A stretch of 64,000 bases of DNA, from the NCBI RefSeq assembly GCF_918797505.1, contig NC_092800.1, positions 9,016,631 to 9,080,630 of the forward strand. Reading direction: 5' to 3'. The notes beneath the pieces are model-generated. The model had not been told where the DNA came from. It worked only from the letters and a program-made list of their open reading frames with translations, and did not search any database. Numbering within the stretch: the stretch's first letter is position 1; each line of letters starts with the position of its first letter. This DNA comes from Bemisia tabaci (Eukaryota; Arthropoda; Insecta; Hemiptera; Aleyrodidae). Both the position numbers and the translations under genes were made by a program. Below are positions 57,401-64,000 of this stretch, in pieces.

Positions 57401-60400
57401 GTGGTGAATTGTCGTCGGCCATGATAAATATTGCCGACGATGGACCGACTCCTCTAACAAAATGTTCACCTATGTCGTAGTATCGTCTTTGAAGCGGGAA
57501 GCTAAAAAAAAGCAAATTTCTTATGCAGATTGTGAAGTTATGAGTGCATTTTAGACTGTGCCGATTCGCTCATTGTTATTTTTAAGGCATTATTTGTAAG
57601 AAACAACTCTTAGTTTTGCTCTGGCGAAAGTTTGTAACAGGCCCATTGATGTTGAGTAGTTTGCCGTTTAGAAAATGAAGTACGACAGGAAGTCTACAAC
57701 TTCGAAAACTGAGATACATTGTCTTGTAGTTTCACCGCTGATATAGTGAATCAAATTGTAACATGGACTCTGAGAAGTTTTATAATATATTATTGTCAGG
57801 GCTCGGGTCATAATGGAAAGAGTGCCTTTTGATTTAAATTTATCAATTTTTAATGTCTTGCTTTTTACATTATTAAGGTACCCATCCATTATTTTTGTCA
57901 TTGTCTCGATTTTATGAAGAATTTTTAATTTTTCAGAAGAGAGTGAAGGCACTGACCAAGATTCCCTCCAGTTTGAATTAAAAATAAAGTGTAGTCGAAA
58001 TGTTGCAGCAGGAAATGACAAAACCTTACCCGATGATTTGTATATTGATCATAAAGGTAAGACATTTTTTGTTTCTTTTTAGCATCATTGGTTTAAAGTT
58101 TTATCTGTTTATTTACTTGCTCTTGAAGATCCCAAAATGAATGTATACTTGCTCTTGAAGATCCCAAAATGAATGTATAAATGAAGATCCAAGCAAGTGT
58201 TTGATACCTATTATAGTGAGATACTCGGCCTTCCTGGAAGAAAGCATTTTTTTTTTTTTTCAAAATTAATTTTTCAGTTATCAACATATGTTGACTATGA
58301 ATCTAAAACTTTATTTCTAGGACCTAAAAATGCTATAATGTTTATGGGAAACAGAGAATGCGCCACCAGAAAAGGTATAAGTTAAAGCACACTGTTAACA
58401 TGTTTCCTCTTCAAAATTACTGAAGGAAAAGTATGGAAAACAACTTCTAAATTAGCTACAGGTGTTTACAGTTAACATTGGTTAAATGACAAAAATGCAA
58501 CTGTCATCATTTGTATAGTCTACCTTCTATCTGATCTGTGTTCAAAATAGTTGTTAATATCTTATTTAGGAGTTGATTTCCGAACTTCTCGTTTTGTGAC
58601 CTGCCGTTCACGTAAAATTTTGAAGAGGATATATGGAACGTTTTCTTCCAGCTCAGGCTTTATCCAGTCGCCCATGCAAATCATGTAATCAGGGTTCACA
58701 ATCAGGAATTTATTTTCTTTCTGCCTTAAAACCTTTCTATTTCAAAATTTTACAGCCCTTGCTTATGGAGGGCTGAAAAAGTAGCTTGCTCATGAAAAAT
58801 TGATTACCTTGCCTGCAAATTCACAAGAAAAATCTAGCTTTTCCCAAAAGGTCCTAGGGGAATCAGAGAAACCTTGAGGTTCTCATCAAGGAACAAGAAA
58901 AGTAAAAAATTGCACAGGCCGTGATCAAATACTTTCTTAAAGGAAAAAAGGTAAATTAACAAACACACTAAGTGAAAAAAAAAAAAACACTAAGTAGCTG
59001 TAACTTTCACTCAATGTGCAATTAGGAAAGCTTGTAGAATCAATTTCTACAGGGTTGCCAGAGACTGAGAATTTTAAAAAGTCTGGGAGAACCTGGAAAT
59101 GTCAGGGGACATGACAATAGTGTCAGTGAAAAATTTCGAAATCACCTTTATTTGTTTTCTGGGATGGGTTTGACATTTCAAATAAAGAATATTGCGTAAA
59201 AACGATTTCAAAATTTTCAGCCATATGGCATATCTTCAACTGTCAGGGAACCGCACCAAAATATAACAGGGAAATAAGGGAAATTAATTTGCTTAATTTT
59301 TTGGTACTTACCTAACGCTGATGCAAAGTAGCAAATAATGTGATTTCAGAAAAGCTGGTCAGATTCAAGTCCTCAGATGTTCAGAAATTGATTCTTGGTC
59401 AGGTGCAAGAAATTGTTGACATACATTTCTTAGTAGGAAGATTCTATCGTGAAATAGAAAATGTAACCATGTTTGAAACTGTTTTATCCACTTTTTCAGT
59501 TTATTCAAAACACCTCAAGTGGATACCAATCGGAGGACAAGAGGATCTTTACAAAGAAGAAGAAATTGGACCCATTCATGACGATATTTTGATTATGAAA
59601 CTTCGGCCAGGCCATGAAATCGAGTTGAGAGCATTTGCATACAAAGGGGTAGGGAGAGATCATGCCAAATTCTCGCCAGTTGGTAAGTATTATCTCAAAG
59701 TGTAGCAAGTTTATTTTTATTGCCTAATGTATGTCGTCAGGAATAAAATGGCTTTGCCTATAATTTTTCAAATATGTAATGTATTCCGGGTTTCCAAGTG
59801 GAAGTTTCGTTCAAAGGTTAGAGAAAGTCAGGAAATTCGAAAATGAAAAATCTTCATTCTTGATTTGTTTTTCCAATCAAGTCCTTGGCATATTACATAT
59901 GTCGGAAATGTACCTAAAACTTCCGAAACTTCAAAATTTGGGGTCTGAGCTCCTAGAAATATATTTTCGTGTAATTTCTTGATCAGAGCATTATACCTAA
60001 GGATAGCCTACCTTTCATGAATTTAAAGTTTCCTGATCGTTCTTCAATTTGTTCTGCCAAGTTTCCGATTAATTTTTTTTCTTTTTCTTAAAATTCTGGT
60101 ACCTTTTCATTATTACTGAAAGTATTATCCATTTAAGAAAATGTCTTTAATGTTTTGGCTGCCTGAACCTTACGAAATAATCCCACTTCTCTTTTTGATG
60201 TTTGCAGCAACTGCTCATTACAGACAATTACCAGAGATCAGAATTCTAAGATCTGTCGCAGGAGAGAAGGCTCGGAGACTTGCCACCTGCTTTTCACCAG
60301 GAGTCATTGGTATCAAAAAGAATAAAGAAGGTAGGTGTCATAATGTTGAATGGTGCCCTTCATTGCCTATACCATGAGTGTATTTACTCTATGTAGCAGC

Positions 60401-62683
60401 ATTGCACTGCTCAGTGATACTGTTTTAACCGTCTTTTCTTATGATCTCCGAGAATATAGCAATACTGCATTACACTTTAATATTACACTGCTCAGTGATA
60501 CTGTTATAACCGTCTTTTCTTATGATCTCCGAGAATAAAACGAAACTGCATTACACCTTAATACACCATTAATAATGACTCAACAGGGTGATTCAAAAGT
60601 CCCCCCCCCCCCCTTGTAATCCCTAACATTCTTGCCTCTTCACACGGTGGTCCTTTCAAAATTTTTGGGGTTCCCAAAAGTGGGGGTCCTACCTTTCTGC
60701 CGTGCTAAGGAAGAGCGCTGTATGAACATTTGAGCGTTGCTGAATTTCCCTCTATAAAATGTTTATTTTTGAGGAAAGTTATGATTATTTTTCCTTGAAA
60801 TTTTCCGGAACTATAGGTGAAATTGCAGGCAATAGTATCTGAAAAATTGGAAGAAAAATATTCATAAGTTTACCAAGCAATGTGTGTTTTATAAATTGAA
60901 ATTTGGCAACGCCTGAAGGTTCATACGGCACTTTTCCTTAGCACGGCAGCTTTGACCTAAGAGCGCTCACAAAATTTCAAGTTTCCATCTCAATCTGTTC
61001 ACAAGTTAACGAAGGTGTTGTCTGCTGCTGGTGATGCGAGATTTTAACATCACCCAGTGTAACTCTTATAGTTTTTAAATAGGTCACAGGTAGCATCCTA
61101 GGGAGGATTTTGCTTGAAAACATGGTAGATTTAATTCTACGAACATGAAAGATATAGCGTGAAAAGTTGAGAGCTGAAAGGAAACTCATATTGTACGGTT
61201 TTATAAATATAAGATAAAATTTAACTTTAGTTGATAGCTTCCACCAGTTAAAAGTGACATGTTTTACCTAAGTTTTTCTATGTTTATGTTTAGGGACGGA
61301 GGAAGCTTATGTTATTGATGCTAGGTACGACTCAAGTAGCAGAAACGTTTTCCGGTATGATGACTTGAAAGACTGCGTAGAAATGACAAGAGTGTCGGAT
61401 CATTTTATCTGTAAGTTATCTACAGTTCACCCAAGTTTTTCACTAATTAAATCATTTTAAAAAAAAATCAGAGCCCAGGTTCAGAACTCATCCTAGAAAT
61501 TCATGTAGATAATTTTTGAATTTCAGTTCCTCCCACAATCGTTCAATCAAAATAATCAATTCAAATCTGTACGCATGTTTTCCAAGAAAAATCTCATTTT
61601 AAGGATTTGATTAGCATTCCTGTAAAGTATAATCTAATTCTTGATCCAAGCAATCAAATTTTGGCTTCGAGTGAGATCGTGTGTGCGAGAAATAGTCAAA
61701 AATTGAGGAATAAGCTTTAGGAGGTTTTGAATATCCCCAAAAAATGAATTTAGAACCATTATATCTGAAAGCAAGAAAAACATTACACTTTGTTAAACCT
61801 GCATGGCTTTTGGGGTAAATTTTATTCATTTATTGTTTTTTAGTACCTAATGAAAGTGTTTTTTAAACCATAACTTTTGTATTTTGCTCCAAAAAATTAA
61901 CCATAAGATAACAGGCTCAACTGCATGATTCCAAATGTCTTATGAATGTCGTAAGCAAATGGTCATGATTGTGTTCTTACTAACATTGAAATTCTAATTC
62001 TGTCGCTAATTTTATACAAAATAATTATTCGATCATCCAGAAAGAAAAAAATATTGTAAAAAGTGGCATCATATGATAGTAATTATATTGGTTCTAGTAT
62101 CTAAACGAGCTTTAATCGCGGTATTTTCAGAATTTCATAAAATACGTACAGAATTTCTAAATTGTTGATAGTTAAAATATTTGAGGAGCATTCGAGGGCA
62201 AAATTCTAGAGGAGTTCGTAGATTTAATGGATCACTACATTGAAAACTCCAGAGGTCTTCGTCAAAAACATACAAGACTTGGTAAACCGTCAACATTAGA
62301 CTATGTACTTGTCTAGGCATTTGATAAAATGTCTGATTTTACAATTTGCCTGAGACATAAACATGTTTCACCTTATCTGTGACCAGGAGTCCATATTTCT
62401 GATGTGTTTTTTTCTCTGTAAGTTTGGTTTTTTTTCCAGAACATAAAAGAAAGCAAAAATAATAAGATCGGACCTCTTGAGGATCTTGCATTTTATTCAT
62501 AATTTTCTCCATTGATTTTGTTAAGTTTTTCTAAGCAACAGCAGTTTCTGTAACTTGTTTTCTTTTATGTCCTTTTTAGTCACTGTTGAATCCACTGGAG
62601 CTCTTTCTCCTGATATACTGTTCATCGAAGCTCTCAAAACGCTGAAAAAGAAGTGCAAAGAGTTATCGGACCAGATACCATGA
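51445..62683 (+). CDS. POLR1C: RNA polymerases I and III shared subunit RPAC1 (AC40), 9 coding exons
   Basis: Joining 51445-51492, 52709-52771, 53481-53588, 56311-56443, 57937-58056, 59500-59682, 60208-60330, 61294-61410 and 62580-62683 gives 999 nt, or 332 residues (human 346). All introns are GT-AG and phase is kept. RPAC1 pairs with POLR1D (AC19) to form the alpha-like assembly platform of Pol I and Pol III in the nucleus and nucleolus. Diagnostic segments include [20 protein letters not shown] (51-70, the alpha-like dimerisation motif), [31 protein letters not shown], the insert-domain stretch [12 protein letters not shown]...[12 protein letters not shown]...[13 protein letters not shown], and CFSPGVI. 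The C-terminus reads [20 protein letters not shown]. The first exon is short and diverged (MGKKNKVTL). Introns carry several transposons. Confidence 0.95.
51625..51894. mobile_element. 270-bp MITE in POLR1C intron 1 (8-bp TSD)
   Basis: The inverted ends are TACAGAGTCATTATCTCAGT and a near-complement ending ATGACTCTATG. Both arms contain GATAGCTGGCGTCA or its equivalent. It is flanked by TATATAAG on both sides (51617-51624 and 51895-51902). The subterminal word AGAGTC is shared with the MULE-like element at 11955. Confidence 0.7.
52709..52771 (+). CDS. POLR1C: POLR1C coding exon 2
   Basis: 63 nt encoding [20 protein letters not shown] and D, acceptor GTTTCAG and donor GTATGC, phase 0 at both ends. 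It is acidic, like the equivalent segment of other RPAC1 proteins. Confidence 0.8.
53481..53588 (+). CDS. POLR1C: POLR1C coding exon 3 (alpha-like motif)
   Basis: 108 nt, acceptor TTTTGCAG and donor GTAAGT, encoding [10 protein letters not shown]...[20 protein letters not shown] and ISD. It carries the conserved A-NA-RR-L core of the dimerisation domain. Confidence 0.95.
53651..54662. mobile_element. Inverted dimer of a mariner-like 3' end in POLR1C intron 3
   Basis: The outer ends are CGAGGGGCGTTCAATAAGTA and its complement, flanked by TA on both sides, as for Tc1/mariner insertions. The arms of about 480 bp are nearly perfect complements around a centre near 54155. In the right arm (about 54201-54358) the plus strand reads [16 protein letters not shown], then in a shifted frame [14 protein letters not shown], and later AGYVEK before TGA. 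This is the usual C-terminus of a mariner transposase, broken by frameshifts. The left arm holds the same segment inverted. No active transposase is possible from this copy. Open frames beginning MSSTKQ in both arms are mirror images and are not genes. Confidence 0.8.
54663..55639. other. Remaining intron 3 sequence
   Basis: AT-rich intron with no recognised feature besides the neighbouring mariner dimer and SINE. Confidence 0.4.
55640..56166 (+). mobile_element. tRNA-derived SINE, second family (POLR1C intron 3)
   Basis: The head contains a Pol III A box (TGGTGTAGTGG at 55650-55660) and a B box (GGTTCAATCCC at 55694-55704). The head reads CAGTCTCAGTGG...CACTGAGGTCCCAGG. The body (GACCGTGGTCCATCCTGACC, CCTTCGAGGTAACAGGGTGC, GAGGGCGCCTCGCGGGTAGG) differs from the SINE at 63661. 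The acceptor stem does not close well and there is no CCA-ready end, so this is not a functional tRNA gene. The 3' boundary is approximate. Confidence 0.65.
56311..56443 (+). CDS. POLR1C: POLR1C coding exon 4
   Basis: 133 nt, acceptor ACTTTCAG and donor GTGTGT. It encodes [40 protein letters not shown] and YRTE, among the most conserved parts of RPAC1. Confidence 0.95.
56536..56700. mobile_element. 165-bp hAT-like MITE, copy 4 (POLR1C intron 4)
   Basis: It has perfect termini CAGTGGCGTGGCGTGAATTG and a perfect 8-bp duplication, CTAACCTC, at 56528-56535 and 56701-56708. It starts 92 bp after exon 4. Confidence 0.88.
56868..57748. mobile_element. Foldback (family of 32120) carrying a ~635-bp nested palindrome, in POLR1C intron 4
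   Basis: The outer arms GATGAAACTACCAGACCACA and TGTCTTGTAGTTTCACCG match the element at 32120-32412. Between them, 57015-57650 is a second palindrome with ends TGGGCCTGTCGCAATCTTTT and a complement ending AACAGGCCCA. Its arms include TGCACTCATAACTTCACAAT and GAACATTTTGTTAGAGGAGT with their complements. GGGCCTGT-type ends recall PIF/Harbinger, but the superfamily is unproven. Confidence 0.7.
57937..58056 (+). CDS. POLR1C: POLR1C coding exon 5
   Basis: 120 nt, acceptor ATTTTTCAG and donor GTAAGA, encoding [20 protein letters not shown], then [19 protein letters not shown]. Confidence 0.92.
58115..58178 (+). repeat. 32-bp tandem duplication
   Basis: Two copies of a unit starting ACTTGCTCTTGAAGATCCCA, spaced 32 bp apart, in POLR1C intron 5 just after exon 5. 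Confidence 0.85.
58321..58374 (+). other. Candidate 54-nt cassette exon in POLR1C intron 5
   Basis: The segment is bounded by TTATTTCTAG and GTATAA, is 54 nt (a multiple of three), has the right phase to follow exon 5, and has no stop. It would add [18 protein letters not shown] between HK and VYSKHL. Known RPAC1 proteins lack this insert, so the main mRNA probably skips it. It may be a rare alternative exon or chance. Confidence 0.3.
59500..59682 (+). CDS. POLR1C: POLR1C coding exon 6
   Basis: 183 nt, acceptor CTTTTTCAG and donor GTAAGT, encoding [17 protein letters not shown]... to [13 protein letters not shown]. The family alignment (HK followed by VY-KH--WIP-G) fixes the acceptor at 59499. 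Confidence 0.93.
60208..60330 (+). CDS. POLR1C: POLR1C coding exon 7
   Basis: 123 nt, acceptor TTTGCAG and donor GTAGGT, encoding [20 protein letters not shown], then [20 protein letters not shown]. Confidence 0.93.
60405..60566 (+). repeat. 81-bp tandem duplication in POLR1C intron 7
   Basis: The block CACTGCTCAGTGATACTGTT at 60405 recurs at 60486 and continues through AACCGTCTTTTCTTATGATC, CTCCGAGAATA and ACTGCATTACACTTTAAT with few changes. Confidence 0.85.
60698..60949. mobile_element. 4-bp-TSD MITE family, copy 11 (POLR1C intron 7)
   Basis: The termini are CTGCCGTGCTAAGGAAGAGC and CACTTTTCCTTAGCACGGCAG. It is flanked by CTTT on both sides. Interior motifs (GAGCGTTGCTGAATTTCC, TTGAGGAAAGTTATGA) are well preserved. 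Confidence 0.85.
61294..61410 (+). CDS. POLR1C: POLR1C coding exon 8
   Basis: 117 nt, acceptor GTTTAG and donor GTAAGT, encoding [20 protein letters not shown], then [19 protein letters not shown]. Confidence 0.92.
62580..62683 (+). CDS. POLR1C: POLR1C coding exon 9 (C-terminus)
   Basis: 104 nt including the TGA at 62681-62683, acceptor CTTTTTAG, encoding [20 protein letters not shown], then [14 protein letters not shown]. The VESTG motif is a conserved end of the alpha-like domain. Confidence 0.93.
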
Positions 62684-63660
62684 TAGTATGTACGCCAAAA
62701 TTTCCAATCCATTTGTTTTCTTGTTTTGAATACCTTAATACATCTCCGTAATGGACGTGAGACATCCCAAGATCCTCAGCTGCCATCCAGGTGGAAAGAA
62801 AGAAGCTGTCAAGTACCTCTTTGAAATGTTACAATTACATAATAGCAAAACACTTGCTTTCTAATACTGAAAATCATATCTTTAAAGTACATATTCATAT
62901 CAATGGCTAAGAAATAGTGCTGCTAACCTACAAACTAAAGGTTTCACTGGACGCAGAAAAAACCTCGAATTTTTTGCAACTTTGAGATTAGGTTTGCAAT
63001 TTTTTTATACATTAATGTGTCATTGCAGCGCTCTCATGCAAAATTGGAAAAAAATATGAACCTCAGCTTGCTTATTTTATACTGTAGAATGCGGCAAAGT
63101 AGGTAACTCATTTATGCCAAAATTGCCAGTTAAGCGGTATTGGTCCTTAGCCATTGACACAATGCTCATTTTTAGGCATATCATTCATACGATACCTATT
63201 CATGCTGAGCAAAATCTTCAAAACTGAGAATTCGAATTTCTACAAATTTCAGTTCAGAAACTGAAGTTTACCAAGTTTAACAGCACATATCAGGTCCTGA
63301 AGAATTTTGTTTGAGTCCAGCATTAATTGTTTTTCTCCTCAACCTGTATCATCATACCCCACAATGTATGAAACTGTGGATTTTTTCTATTTCTAGTTTA
63401 AAACATCTTGATCTACAAGATTTTTGATGTTTCGGAAATGTAGCATTACTTGCACATGGTTGATGGTTATGGGTGGAAGAATTAAACATTTCCACATATT
63501 TGAAGTGTGCACTTAATTTTGTGATATTCATGTTTGAATTGTTGATTATGAATAAGTGGTGTAGAAATGTAAGTAGCCATGCTTGTGGAATGCAAAGAAT
63601 ACTCAGAGGTACGCTTGGAGGCACGCTTCACAAGAAGATCAGGAACACATATTTCAGAGT
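62684..63660. other. 3' flank of POLR1C
   Basis: This includes the POLR1C 3' UTR, but I cannot place a clear AATAAA signal close to the stop. No other gene recognised. Confidence 0.4.
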
Positions 63661-63842
63661 CTGCCTCTTATGGTGTAGTGGTTGTAGTGCTAGCTCTATG
63701 ATCGGGAGGTCTCGGGTTCAATTCCCGGCTAGGCAACCCGAGTTTGATGGTCTCGAACAATGGTTGCCTGAGATTTCTTGGTAGGGACGGAGGGGGATGG
63801 GACTAAAAGCGCAGGATTAGCCCTTGTGGACTATTTGAAGCA
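63661..63842 (+). mobile_element. tRNA-derived SINE with intact tRNA-like head
   Basis: The head (about 63662-63735) has a 5' TGCCT that pairs with AGGCA, an A box (TGGTGTAGTGG, 63671-63681) and a B box (GGTTCAATTCC, 63715-63725). The body (AGTTTGATGGTCTCGAACAA, GACGGAGGGGGATGGGACTA, GCGCAGGATTAGCCC) is shared with the truncated copy at 33344-33476 (minus). The dispersed body argues for a SINE rather than a working tRNA gene. The junction at 63842 is where the two copies stop matching. Confidence 0.8.
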
Positions 63843-64000
63843 CAGTGAAAGCTCGCTTAGTCGAATTGTGTAGGGACAGACTAAAAATTCGACTTAAGCG
63901 ACAATTCGTCTTAACCGATACTCCACCAAACTTATGGACGCCTCTAGGGACCGAAAAAAACTTCGACTTAATCGGTATTTCGTCTTAATCATAGTTCGAC
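63843..64000. mobile_element. Possible pogo/Tc1-like terminus, cut by the window edge
   Basis: It starts CAGTGAAAGCTCGCTTAGTC, of the general form CAGT-AA-CTCG-TTA-TCGAA seen in pogo-type transposon ends. TCGACTTAA-type words are repeated inside (ATTCGACTTAAGCG, TTCGACTTAATCGG, TTCGTCTTAA). The other end lies beyond the window, so this is tentative. It may have inserted into the tail of the SINE. Confidence 0.35.

Noticed and set aside
59350..59499. Upstream acceptor (GATTTCAG at 59349) that would extend POLR1C exon 6 by 50 codons in frame
   Set aside because: The frame is open and the phase fits, but the RPAC1 family has no insertion there. The acceptor at 59499 restores the conserved HK-VYSKHL junction exactly.

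Overview
The window is nuclear DNA from an animal, very probably an insect. Two intact protein-coding genes are built from small exons with GT-AG introns, the background is AT-rich, and most of the rest is short inverted-repeat transposons and tRNA-derived SINEs. The terminal sequences of the repeats look like those I associate with sap-sucking Hemiptera such as whiteflies. That is an impression from memory, not something proven here. There are no bacterial operons, CRISPR arrays, rRNA genes or convincing free-standing tRNA genes.

The first 43 kb holds no complete gene. The only credible coding signal is one exon at 1745-1825: a signal-peptide-like start followed by a perfect splice donor, possibly the first exon of a secreted Yellow/MRJP-like protein. 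The rest is a mosaic of non-autonomous DNA transposons. These include three ~0.8-0.9 kb hAT-like elements; a 165-bp hAT-like MITE family (four copies, counting one in the gene region); two adjacent MULE-like elements; a ~250-bp MITE family whose copies have 4-bp target duplications (eleven copies in the window, one nested in another); two ~416-bp elements packed with GGTAATTTTACC-type motifs; and several palindromes of 0.3-1 kb.

From 43.5 to 62.7 kb lie two divergently transcribed housekeeping genes, with 705 bp between their start codons. On the minus strand is a TBC1D12/TBC1D14-type Rab GTPase-activating protein (seven coding exons, 672 residues, both catalytic fingers present). On the plus strand is POLR1C/RPAC1, the shared AC40 subunit of RNA polymerases I and III (nine coding exons, 332 residues). 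I joined every exon by hand; reading phase is kept at every junction and there are no internal stops. Their introns carry the same repeat families as the gene-poor half, plus an inverted dimer of a decayed mariner 3' end in POLR1C intron 3.

The last kilobase holds a tRNA-derived SINE and a possible pogo-like terminus cut by the window edge. The two genes are unrelated in function (endosome/autophagy traffic versus rRNA and tRNA synthesis) and probably share only a promoter region. I see no new multi-gene system. The unusual content is the repeat biology: nested insertions, a 4-bp-TSD MITE family, palindromes that share a centre, and a frame-preserving candidate cassette exon in POLR1C.
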